Shown here in pieces: positions 36,377-47,458 of a DNA stretch of 64,000 nt. The stretch's first letter is position 1; each line of letters begins with the position of its first letter. Both the position numbers and the translations under genes were made by a program. The DNA is from Rehmannia glutinosa (lineage: Eukaryota > Streptophyta > Magnoliopsida > Lamiales > Orobanchaceae): the NCBI GenBank assembly GCA_016081115.2, contig CM071934.1:58265267-58329266 (forward strand), written 5' to 3'. The notes below the pieces were generated by a model. That model was not told the origin of the DNA. It did not search any database and saw only the letters and a program-made list of their open reading frames with translations.

Positions 36377-36949
36377 TTCTCGAAGATTCACCGAATGAAA
36401 CCTTGAAGATGAGCTTTGAAGATTTGTAGGGTTTTGAGAGTAAAAATGCTTTCTTTGCTTGAGAGAGATGAACAGTTTTGGTAAAGTGAGGGAAAATCGG
36501 ACGAAGTGGTATATGTATGGGTTATGAAAGGACGTGCGGGTGGTTTTTGAAATTTGATCAAGATCAACGGCTCAGATTTTGCACGCCGATTAATATTTAA
36601 TTTCTCGCATTTAATGCGGCAGCATTTATATCCAATCATAAGCTTGGTATGCAGCTTTTGACTGTACACGACATAATTATGCTGACGTCATTCTTAAAAA
36701 TATTCCCGCTAAGTAAAAATAACTGCGTTTTTGTCACTTTGCTAATGACTCAGCTTATTCCTTAGCTGATTTAACTCTTCTCTCTTTGCACATAAGCACT
36801 TAGCTGTCAGCTAACTCGATGCAGCTGATTCTCCGATACGGTGATTCACTTAGGCGATTCAAGAGTTCACTCTTTTTCATCTTTTCGTGTTTCATCTCTT
36901 TTCTTTGACTCTTACGAGTGTCAACTCACTCAATTAACCCTAATTCATG

Positions 36950-39900
36950 CTTGAGTTCTTCAAATCTTGATTCACATAATGGTTTTATGAATATATCAGC
37001 TAACTGCTTATCAGTTGAGATATATTCCAAGGTGACGTCCTTCTTTTCAACATGATCTCTTATGAAGTGATATCGACATCAATGTGCTTTGTTCTTGAGT
37101 GCAACACGAGATTTTGGGTGATTGCAATTACACTTGTGTTATCACACAAAATTGGAATTTCCTTTTCTTCAACTTCATAGTCTCTCAATTCTGTCTCATC
37201 CATAAAACTTGGGCTACAACAATTTGCCCATGAGCCTATGTATTATTCGCACCGTGGAGATTGCTATTGAATTTTGCTTGCTAAACCAGAAATTAATCTA
37301 TTTCAAGCATTTGACATGTACCGAGGTACTTTTCCTGTCAACTCGCATCCAAAGATAGTTAGAGTCCGAATAACCAATTAGTTTGAATCCTCCTTCCTTT
37401 GGATACCATAATCCAACTTCTTGACTTCCTTTCAAATATCTCAAGATTCTCTTGGTCATGCGATCATGTGGCTTTCTTTTTTGGGGCGATTGAAATCTAG
37501 CACATACACCTACAACAAAGGTGATTTCCGCCCGCTTCTTTGTGAGATAGAGCAATGATCCAATAAGTGCTCAGATCTTGTTTGATCCACAGAGCTTGCC
37601 ATCCAGTATCCATATCCATTTTGATGATGTATTCATTGGTATTTTCACGTAAGACTTCTCTTCCATACCAAATTTCTTCATTAAATCTCTGGTGTATTTT
37701 GTCCGACTTATGAAGGTTCCATCCTTCACCGTTTCACTTGAGTCCAAGGAAGAATGTCGCTCTCCCATCATGCTCATTTCAAATTTGCTTTGCATAAGAT
37801 TTGAGAATTTATCACATAGCTCTTTGTTTGTGGATCCAAAGATGATGTCATCCACATATATTTGAACAAGCGTGCTACTCTTCCCATCTTGAATTACAAG
37901 AGTGTTCTATCCACTTTGCCTTTTGTAAATCCGTTCTTAGTCGGGAATTGTGATAATGTATCATACCATGCTCTTGGTGCCTATTTCAATCCATATAAAG
38001 CTTTCTTGAGTTTGTATACTTTATCTCCAAGAGTCTTCCGCTCAAATCCTGGAGGTTGTTCAACATACACTTCTTCCTCCAATAACCCATTAAGGAATGC
38101 ACTTTTACATACATTTGATATACAAAGTGAAGTTCTTGTGAGCAAAGATAGGCAAGAAACATCCTTATGGCTTCCAATCTTGCCACGGGAGCAAAAGTTT
38201 CATCAAAATCTATTCCTTCTTCTTGCAATACCCTTTGGCTACCAATCTTGCTTTGTTTCTTACCACGAACCTTCCTCATTCATCTTGTTTCGAACACCCA
38301 TTTAGTGCCAATAACATTTTGATGGGTAGGTCTTTGAACCAATACCCACACTTTGTTCCTTTCAAACCGATTCACTCTTAGCATGGCTTGAATCCAATGT
38401 GTGTCATCCAATGCTTGTGACACATCTTTTGGCTCTATTTGTGAGATGAAACAAGTGAACATAGCTTCTTGTTGGGTTCTGGATCTAGTTTTCACACCTT
38501 CTCTTACATCTCCAATGATTAGTTCTCAAAGGTGGATGGTCTCTCGAGCCACCTTACATCAAAGTTGGAGTAAGTTAGCTGGATTCAGTCGTCTTGCAGT
38601 TGTGTTATTTTGATCAGCTCTCTCATCATCACTTAGCTGCATATTTCCCAGCTGTCTTTGAGACTCAGCTATCTCATCTTCATCTGGGTTTATAATTCCA
38701 AATTCCTTCAACATAGGGACTCTTCTACATGGTTGGGTGATTCACTTATCACCGACTCTTCAATGTCTTTTCCATTTACGTTGGGTTCATCAAACACCAC
38801 ATGAATGGATTCTTCAGTAACCATTGTCCTCTTGTTGAGCACTCTGAGGCTTTGCTTTCAGCTGAGTATCCTAAGAAGATACCTTCATCGGCTTTAGCAT
38901 CAAATGCCTTTAAATTATCTTTGCCATTGTTGTGGATGAAGCATTTGCATCCAAATATTTTAAAATATGCAACATTTGGCTTTCTCCCCTGTTCAAATCT
39001 CATAGGGAGTCTTTGTCACCGTCTGTTTATCATGCATCTATTTTGAGTATAGCATCTTTGTGTTTTATTGCTTCACCCAAAAATCTTTTAGGTAGTCCTT
39101 CTTGACTAACATGGTCCTTCACGCTTCTTTGAGAGTTCTTCCTTCTTCTCTCTCGCAACTCCATTTTTGCTTTGTGGAGTCCTTTTCTTTAGAGATAGTT
39201 CATGAGCAATACCATTTTCAATACAATATCGAGTTATTATTCCATTGACAAACTCGGTTCCTTCTGTCGATCTAATTTTGTTAATGGTTTGATTCTTCTC
39301 ATTTTGAATTCTCTTCATCGATTGTGGTAGTTTCTGCGGGTTTCTTTCTTCTTACACATGAAAATTGTCCATGTGTATCTTGAGTAATCATCTACTACCA
39401 CCAAGGTGTATTTCTTTCCGCTTATGCTAGTGGTTCAATGGACCAAATAGATCCATATGTAGCAGTGCAATATTCTTGTTGAAGATGGACATGTCTTTTC
39501 TTTGAATGATGATTTGATCTCGCTTTCCCATCCGCATGCATCACATACACTTTCCTTCTTGTATCTCGAGTGCGGAAGTCCTTCCACAAGATTGCTCCTT
39601 GCAAGCTTGTTAATTGTTTTGAAGTTCGGGTGACTCGACTTCTTGTGCCACAACCAACTTGATTGATTTGTGCCCTTTGCTTTGCTAGCAGACATGTGCT
39701 TGCTTGTGTTGCGGTTGACCAATTCACCACATTCACGTTCTTTTGTCTGCGCATCCTTGTAGCACTACTTCATTTGATTGAATGTTCTTGATTTGGCACA
39801 CTCCCATATTGAATCCAACATTATAGCCCTTCACAGAGTTGACTTATGCTTAGTAAGTTGAAATTGAGGCCTTCAACATATGCAACATCCGTAATTTCTA

Positions 39901-40110
39901 ATCCATTTTTCTTGATGGATCCAATGCCTCTTATTTCTCCTGGAGCTTCATTCCTCCAAATATGACTTTTGCACCTCTAACTTCCTTAAATTTTGACAGA
40001 TTTTTCTTGTTTCTGTCATGTGTCCGGAATGACCACTATCCATGTACCAGGTTCCTTGGCACTCACCGCTCCTTGAACCTCGCAATCAGGAAATTAGGTT
40101 TTAGGTACCC
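36950..40110 (-). pseudogene. Copia D pol: protease, integrase, RT, RNase H
   Basis: Protease active-site block GTWYMDSGHSGHMT at about 40055-40015 is intact. The integrase zinc-binding part reads WLWHKKSSHPNFKTINKLAR with VCDACG following (39665-39530); the catalytic core is broken up but LVVVDDYSRYTW is legible near 39400. RT blocks are FDETFAPVARLEAIRMFLAY (about 38210-38150) and the YVDD box at 37859-37848 followed by IIFGSTNKELCDKF. RNase H shows WYPKEGGFKLIGYSDS (about 37410-37370) and HSRTKHIDV nearer 37080. Multiple stops and indels; no full-length polyprotein. Confidence 0.88.
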
Positions 40111-41185
40111 ATATTTGTGCTGGTCCCGAGGGGTTAGTATTGTAAGATGATCCAACCAACCTATAGCCAAATGATTTGACTCTAAGAGGTTGCCATCTAT
40201 CGATGCCATAATCATAATTAACTTTGGCAAATTACTTGGGGTTTTTAGGTTCATACATCCGTCTCTTTTGTCGTATGCTGTGTATGTGTTTTAGCAATTG
40301 CTTTGTTTGGGTAGTTGTGATATCTTTGAGGATAGTGCTTGGGTGCATATGTGTGCTTTGATGATAGCTCTTTTGCCTTTGGAATGGCCGTTCTTGAGTT
40401 CTGTGGCCTTTGCCATTTGGGCTTATATTCCATAGGTCTTCTTTGATAGTTCACATTATTCTAATCACCTTGGCTTGGGTAATTTCTACCATTCCCATCA
40501 TGTGTTCTTTTCATAGAACTTTTGGGGCTTTTGGTAGCTCTGTTTCTTCTTTACAGAGTACTTCCTATTTGGAGTTTCTTTGAGAACTCTACCGGATTTC
40601 TTCTCACCGTCCTTTCAAAGATACTCACCGGTCATTTTTCCTTTTCCTTTATAACCAAGGCCAGTTTGCTTGTGGTTGTGCTTTGGAATGAATGTGTGTA
40701 CACCATTTGGAGTTTTGGATTTTTGAGATGCTTCATTACTTGAAGATCCTTTTTCCGAAATCACTCTTGGAACTTGACTTGGCATAGATGAATTAAATCC
40801 TAAGCCTGTCTTATCTCCACATTCTCTTTGGCTCATAATAAGATAATCCAAAGATTTAGATGCCTTAGTAAATGAGGCAATCACATTTTTGAGGTCATTT
40901 TCCCTCTTTTACGTGGCGGCTATCTCTGCTATTAGCTTAGCATTTTCACCTTTAAACTTTTATTCTCATCGGCGACTATGTGACTTAGAGTACTCAACTC
41001 CTTAGTCACCGTGAGTTTTGACTTTTGAGTAGTTTGTTTTCCTCATTTAGTAGTGTGTGTGAGGATTTAATGTGTTCAAAGTCTTTCATCATTTTGCCTA
41101 ATGAATCATAAAGATCAATGGGTGATGAAGTATGTGTGTCACAATCATCATCACTAGAATCGAGTGTGATGAGTTAGAGTGTACC

Positions 41186-42426
41186 TCATCTTCTTGGTCG
41201 AGTTGGTCTTGTTCTTTGGCCATTAGACGGATCAAGGCTTCTTCTTCGAGTCACTTGAGTAGTCGGCTTCACTACTCTCCGAGTCTCTGTGTCTTTTGAC
41301 TTGACTATCTCGGCATCTCTGCAGCCTAACATTGCCTTTTTCTTCTCTTGTCTTTCTCTCAAGACTTTTCTTTCCTCTTCATTCATGTATTTGTTGACTA
41401 CGAGGATATGGGCAATCAATAGCATAGTGACCAGGTTGCTGCGGTTCCGGATAAATTTTCAACCTTTTGATCAGTTCTTTCCATCCTTGGATTGTCAACT
41501 CTTTCATACTCAATCCTTTGATGCTCTGTTCTTTTGGGTGGCCTATCTTCCCTTGACTTGGAGGGAGCTGAGTGTCTTCTGGAGGATTCACCTTTGCCTC
41601 TTTTGTAATTCTTGTTGAAGGATTTGTTAAACCTTTTAACCATCAGGGCAATCTCCTCTTGGTCAATGACTTCTTTGACCTCAGCTCTTTTACCATCCTT
41701 AACTATTAGAGCAGCTGTTTTGGGCATAGCTGTCTCCTCTAGGTCTTTTCTTCTCAGCTCAAATTCATAGGCTTTGAGATCTGAGAATAGCTCATGGTTG
41801 GATGTTTTTGATAGGTCCATGGAGTGTCTCAGGGCCATGACTTTCATTTCCCATTCAGCTAGGAGACTTAAAATCTTCATACACATTTCTTCTCGTGTAT
41901 ATTCTTTTCCAAGTGCGGATAGCTCATTGGTAATTTACGTGAACCGAGCATCCGATTGTTCCAAGGTTTCTCCTACAAGCATCTTAAAATTTTCAAATTT
42001 ACTCAGTACAAAGAACAGATAGTTTATTTTCCTTGATTTGCTCGAGCCTTCACAAATCGGGGTTAGCTTATCCTGATTTCTTTTGCGATCTTGCACAATT
42101 TGACTTTGTTGAACATGGCTTTGTCGAGTTTTGTAAAGAATGTCCTTGGCCACGTTGTCCAAGTTGTATCTTTTTCTGTCATCATTTGTCCATTCAGCTC
42201 TTGATTTTTCAACCATAGCTGGTCTGGGAGCGACATCCTCTTCTCCTTCAAAATTGTGCAGCAATCTCCTTCTGATTGTGTTCACTTTCAAGATTTGCAG
42301 TGGCCCATCTTCTATTACTATCCACATTTCATCGTGTAATGCTGATAGATGAGCCTGCATTTGAATTTTCCAATCATCAAATTCCTCAATTGTGAACATA
42401 GGGATGCGTGTCAAATTTGCTTCCAT
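41186..42426 (-). pseudogene. Copia D gag
   Basis: ATG at 42426 opens MEANLTRIPMFTIEEFDDWK, about 110 bases after the primer-binding site. It continues as the plant Copia gag domain: AHLSALHDEMWIVIEDGP, then in another frame LLAEWEMKVMALRHSMDLSK. A C-terminal zinc knuckle survives only in part (QPGHYAIDCPYP near 41420-41390; the first two Cys are lost). Several frame changes. Copia E gag starts with nearly the same residues. Confidence 0.85.
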
Positions 42427-42536
42427 GATAATGACTTTGTTGAATAAAGGAGTTTTGAAAGATCAAGTCTAAAGCAAGCTTTGAGAGATTGGAGATCTAG
42501 TTCGAACTGGTCTTGCGGAAGCTCAATGAACCAACC

Positions 42537-42547
42537 GCTCGATACCA
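42537..42547 (-). promoter_or_regulatory. Copia D primer-binding site
   Basis: TGGTATCGAGC on the minus strand, two bases inside the 5' LTR, resembles the initiator-methionine tRNA complement used by plant Copia elements (TGGTATCAGAGC), with one base missing. Confidence 0.8.
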
Positions 42548-42549
42548 CT

Positions 42550-44099
42550 TATAGGTCCCAAGGGGTGTGAGTGTAAGGTTTAGAAGGGGGTTGAATAAAG
42601 CTTACCAACTTTTCGATTTAGTCCTTTTAAAACGCGTTCGAGTTAATACTTCACGACACAAGTCCTTGATGGACAACTAAGTTAGTTAAGCGGCAGAGTT
42701 AGCCACTCAATGAGCACTGACCGAGTTTTGTTGATAGAATAACTCACTGCTTTTGACTAAAACTTAACTTGACCGTGATATGTTTTCATTGGAAGACTTA
42801 ACACCCTTGAATTTGGTTTAAGTTTGTTTTAATACTTGGTTTTAGCACTTTGTTGATTATCAATTGGATAGCAAATTTATCAGCAAATATCAAAATAATA
42901 TGCGATAATTAAAGTCTTTGAAATGTAAATGACACATAAATTTTTATAGAGGTTCAAGATGGGGTAATTCTTCTACTCCTCTCTTCTCCAACTCCTGGAG
43001 GAATCCACTAAGTATTGATCAATGTACAAAGTGGTTATCGGTCCGGATGCAAGTTTTGATCACACAACCGACTTGATCCTTTGGGACTCGATGCGGAGAT
43101 GCCTTGGTCACGCGGCTTCTCGTGCGACTCGGCTTCTTCACAGGGTGCGCTTGCTACTACTGACCCACTTGCTCAAGCTTCTTGGATTTGATCACGAAGC
43201 CCTCCAAAACTTGAGACTGTTCGACCTTGAACCTTTCTACAATCCTTTGTGGAATGTAGACCCCTTGATTCTTCAAATGTTTCCTCTTCAACTTATTGAA
43301 GTCGTCTTTCCTTCACAAGCGAGTGTTGGATTGATTTCATTCATAATGTAGGCTTGAGGATTGAACTTGTATGATTTGAGTAGGTTAAAGTTTGAATAAG
43401 AGCTTTAAAGTTCCAGGTAACAAGGTTTTTTTTTTTTTCAAATAGATTCCTCAGCCTTTTATAGTGTTCTTTTGAAAATTTGCCCGTTGAAGAGATAGGT
43501 TAATTTTCAAAAGACATTTGTGGTCGTTGGCTTGTGTCTTGTTGCGATTCTTGGAATTGACATTTCCTCGTATGAATGAGTCTTGACTTTTGTAGTTCGA
43601 CACAGTGCGAGCTTCCCATTAGTTTATTCCTTTTGCACGCTTAAGATGAGCACTTTAAGAAAGACAAGAGTATGGAAGTATTACTTGTTTAAGTAATTTT
43701 CTTGACTTCTATGCAACGGATCTCTTTCGATTATCTGGACTTGATGAATTTCCTTGACTTCCCCAGGTGACTTAGTCGACTTCCAATCATGGATGACTCA
43801 TCTGTCACTTCAACTTGAGACTTAGCTATCTTGAGTTGACTTGACGACACTTCACTCACCGCATCTCACCGCACCTTCAATCGAGTTCTGTCTTCTCTTC
43901 TTTGCCACACTCACCGCCTCACAATGAGTCTTCCTTCTAGTCTCCGATTGACTTCTTGCATATTCTCGCATAGGCGACTTAACTCACTGACCCATTTCAT
44001 ATTATATTACAATGCAATTTACAACAAAAATGGGGTGCCAACTTTCTATTCTAAGTTTTACATGGCATTCATCAAAATCTAAAAATTAATTTCCCAACA
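42550..44099 (-). repeat. Copia D 5' LTR
   Basis: 1550 bp. Minus strand runs from TGTTGGGAAATTAATTTTTA to GGGACCTATA (expected ACA). It matches 29990-31449 throughout with many short indels and substitutions. It is also homologous to the LTR of Copia E at 54601-56146. Confidence 0.9.
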
Positions 44100-44105
44100 A
44101 GTATG

Positions 44106-46324
44106 TCAAGAGGGCAAGTGACTATGGCGCAGGAAGGGGAGCCCTACGCATAGTCGAACATGTATTTCCAATTGAGTCATCAACGGTCTTGCCCTTGTCT
44201 CTGCACGGGACGATAAACTTTGCGAACTCGGAACGTCCTCTTTGAATCAAATTCGACGTCCTCTGGAGCCCCTAGAACGTCCCCGAGGTAGATCGTACGC
44301 TTTTCCTTAGCCGAGGTTTCCGTAGAAGTTAGACGGCAAGAGGCCGTCAAATGTTCTGTAACATTGCACGTAGAACAAAACTCAGGGAGTTTCTCGTAGC
44401 TAACTGACACAAAGGAACACTGGCCAAACCGTTCCACCATGATGTGATCCTCCAACGGTTTTGCGAGATCAATATCTACCAGCACCCGAATGAAATGTCC
44501 CAGAGATCCGTTAAGTGATCGCTGATCAATTTGGATCGGATTACCAATAGCACTGGCGATCCCCAAGATAGTATTAGGATCCCAGTATTCCAAACTTAGC
44601 TCGAAGATACGGACCAAAACACTGGCAACCGAAGTGTGCACCTTGCATGGATTGAAATCTGGGACCCAAGGAGAGAGCCGAATAGTGCCCAGATTAAGCG
44701 CCTAATTGAGACGTAGTTAAGCATGAGCTCGATCCTGCGCATTAAAAAATTTAACACAAAAATATCCCTTACCCAATGTGATTAGTTTCCATTCATTTTT
44801 AATGCCCCATAGATCGGATAGCCTTTTATGCAAAATCATAGTAGGCCCGTACCTTTTCCCAAAAGAACCCTCCCAATCAAAGAGTAAGAGAACTCGGCAA
44901 GACATTGCTGGTAAACATTTCATCAATAGTGACCAAAACCGGTTTAGGGATAGATTGAATCTTACCAGAAACAATACGGGAAAATGAAGCAGGATTAACT
45001 GGGGCCTGGGGAAGAGTGTAATCCATAGCTTGGATATTACCTGGTGCCTGTGGAAAATTAGGGATCGTATTGTGATGGTTACCTGAAACAACCTTAGCAA
45101 AAGTGTTCGAGTCAGGATTGCACATCGTTGTAGAAGAACTTCCAGCGACCTAAGTAGGGAGGAGCATGCAGAATGGATGCCAGGCATATTGCAGACAGAA
45201 GCCCAGGGGTCATCACCCCCCTGGGCAGTGGCAGTCATAGGGCAGGGGTCATCCGAAGTGTGCACCTTGCATGGATTGAAATCTGGGACCCAAGGAGAGA
45301 GCCGAATAGTGCCCAGATTAAGCGCCTAATTGAGACGTAGTTAAGCATGAGCTCGATCCTGCGCATTAAAAAATTTAACACAAAAATATCCCTTACCCAA
45401 TGGGATTAGTTTCCATTCATTTTTAATGCCCCATAGATCGGATAGCCTTTTATGCAAAATCATAGTAGGCCCGTACCTTTTCCCAAAAGAACCCTCCCAA
45501 TCAAAGAGTAAGAGAACTCGGCAAGACATTGCTGGTAAACATTTCATCAATAGTGACCAAAACCGGTTTAGGGATAGATTGAATCTTACGAGAAACAATA
45601 TGGGAAAATGAAGCGAGATTAATCAGCCTGGGAAGAGTGTAATCCATAGCTTGGATATTACCTGGTGCCTGTGGAAAATTAGGGATCGTATTGTGATGGT
45701 TACCTGAAACAACCTTAGCAAAAGTGTTCGAGTCAGGATTGCACATCGTTGTAGAAGAACTTCCAGCGACCTAAGTAGGGAGGAGCATGCAGAATGGATG
45801 CCAGGCATATTGCGACAGAAGCCCGGGGTCATCACCCCCACAGGCGTGCGATCATAAAGCGCCGCCCCCCAGCGCCCCCAGGAGAGCGGTGTGGGGGGAG
45901 GCATAAAGAGGCACTACTCCATGTATGAGGGGGGTCGACCCCCTTGCTTAGGTGCAGCCGTGTTTCTCAACAAGGAAGGGGCGCAAACCGAATTATGTTG
46001 TGTATCCAAATAACAAGATTCTGGCACCAATCCGAAACCCTGGGGGGCGTGTCACTCAACCGTAGAAACTTTATGGCGGGGAATGAAATTCGAAGGCAAA
46101 AAATATGAAAACCCTACATGTGACGAACTAGGGTTAGCATGTTTATTCTCAGCCTTCTTAGTAGAGTCTTCCGATGATGATGAAGAGATCAACGTGCAGT
46201 CAGCCATGGAAGAATTGGACGCTGCTGCCCTACCCGTCGAAGGAGCAGCCGTATTGTAAGAAGTACGTGAATTATGGGGCGCATAGTTGGATGTTAAACC
46301 AATGAACGAATCCGGCATATTCAT
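44106..46324 (-). pseudogene. LINE ORF1 (DUF4283-type, CCHC), broken and partly duplicated
   Basis: Plant L1-type LINE ORF1. The N-terminus probably starts near 46324 (MNMPDSFIGLTSNYAPHNSR), with a Ser-rich part ending at about 46052. The DUF4283-like region is split over frames: KPVLVTIDEMFTSNVLPSSL, then RLSDLWGIKNEWKLITLGKG. From 44641 down to 44180 a clean frame reads SVLVRIFELSLEYWDPNTIL, GHFIRVLVDIDLAKPL, and a zinc knuckle CSTCNVTEHLTASC (C-x2-C-x4-H-x4-C). The region coding the DUF4283 start occurs twice in tandem. The gene then runs into Copia D at 44099 and resumes at 29989. Confidence 0.82.
44631..45857. repeat. 624 bp tandem duplication inside LINE ORF1
   Basis: 44631-45237 and 45255-45857 are near-identical with a 624 bp offset, both starting GAAGTGTGCACCTTGCATGG. 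The junction at 45254/45255 joins 'ggtcatcc' to 'gaagtg'. The second copy differs by a few substitutions and small deletions, so the event is fairly recent relative to the LINE. Confidence 0.9.
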
Positions 46325-47034
46325 GCCGGAAAAGGACAACCGGAAAGATGAAGAAGGCAGCCGGCAGTGATCGCAAGGGAGGGGAAAATTAGCATACCGA
46401 TCGCACACACTACATGGTGTAAATCGCACGCACAAGCTCTTCGTTCGAACTATATCCCTACTCTCAGGGGTACCTTTTGTAATGATCTCAATAATGAATG
46501 ATAGAAGCTTTGAATTTGTGCTTCTCAGATTTATCAGCTGCGTAGTTCTGATTATTCTAAGTTTGACATTGCAACTCCACATAAATATTTGCTACAGCTT
46601 CTGAAATCCTTTGGAGATTAGTAACCCCCAAGAAACGCTCAAATCTCACATTTGATCCATATATATTTCTATCTCAACAAAACTCAAGCCTCAGAGACTA
46701 AAAAACTCTCCACTTGTAGACATATCAGAAATTGCCAACGTTTTCAAAGAAGATAGAAACAACTGAATTGCTTTTTCATTTTCAAGAAAGGAAAGGAGGC
46801 AGGGAAGTTTTTGTACAAATTGAAGAGAAAAAAAGGCAATAATAAGAGCTGTATAAGTTAGCACCTTATCTGCCGAGAAATTAATAAAGAAAGAAATATC
46901 TGCATTTGTGCAAGCCATGTTGTGCCATGAATGCAACATGCCAAACTAGAGTGAATCTTATTGGTAAGTAGAAAAATGTGATTGATAGATGGAGCTTTTG
47001 GGGTCTCATGTATTTCAGCATTTAGATATCTATT
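46325..47034. other. Spacer between LINE and O-fucosyltransferase gene
   Basis: No supported gene. The first ~260 bases may be the LINE 5' region (minus frames include CDRYANFPLPCDHC). The rest is AT-rich and featureless. Confidence 0.45.
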
Positions 47035-47225
47035 TGGGATAATTACGGAAACCGCCCCTGTGGTTTGGAATCATTACAATATAACCAAGAGAAGTTTTAA
47101 TCACAAAAAAGCCCTTGAGGTTTGCTTCCGTCGTACATTTTTGCCCCAACCGTTAGTTAAACTGGCGAAATTTGCTGACTTTATCAAATATTTACAATTG
47201 CATACCTCAACTTTTCTAAATATAT
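47035..47225. mobile_element. MITE fragment ('ggataattac-aaacc-cccct' family)
   Basis: Starts GGGATAATTACGGAAACCGC and repeats the AATCAC-AAAA-GCCC-TTGAGGTTTG phrase. It is related to the foldback elements at 12081 and 47809. The right end is not found, so it is incomplete or decayed. It lies just downstream of the O-fucosyltransferase stop. Confidence 0.5.
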
Positions 47226-47458
47226 CAAATATCCCCAACTTTATGCTTCCTTTATTTTGTGCCTTTGATTCCGTACATTTTATTTCTTTATTTTTGTTTT
47301 TGTGGTCTACAAATAAAGTAGATATGGTAAAAAAGAATTTAGTATCTGTCAAATTTATGTATTATGAAAATACAATGTCCTCTGGCTTTTCAGGCAATCA
47401 ACAAGTACATGGCTAATGAATTGATTGCTGAAGTTGTTTCACAACAATCTTGGGTATG

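Larger units (their letters stand above)
29990..44099 (-). mobile_element. Copia element D, 14.1 kb, both LTRs, inserted in LINE ORF1
   Basis: Large Ty1/Copia element in minus orientation. 5' LTR is 44099-42550, 3' LTR is 31449-29990, each starting TGTTGGGAAATTAATTTT. The 3' LTR ends GGGACCTACA and the 5' LTR has GGGACCTATA at its inner edge. Primer-binding site TGGTATCGAGC lies at 42547-42537 (initiator-Met tRNA type); polypurine tract AAAAAGGGGGAAAT precedes the 3' LTR at about 31450-31463. GTATG occurs on both sides (29985-29989; 44101-44105, one base offset). Order gag, protease, integrase, RT, RNase H fits Copia. Coding parts have many small indels, so the copy is dead. Roughly 5 kb of extra sequence after pol carries a third ORF. 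The LTRs differ by substitutions and numerous short indels, so insertion is not very recent. Confidence 0.92.

Noticed and set aside
37862..38305. 147-codon plus-strand open frame
   Set aside because: Exactly antisense to Copia D reverse transcriptase (FDETFAPVARLEAIRM on the minus strand).
44717..45265. 182-codon minus-strand frame as an independent gene
   Set aside because: Only its end is in the LINE ORF1 frame (DUF4283-like). The first part is the wrong frame of the same ORF1 and spans the tandem-duplication junction.
46982..47416. 144-codon plus-strand open frame
   Set aside because: Overlaps a MITE fragment and the 3' flank of the minus-strand O-fucosyltransferase gene; no homology recognised.
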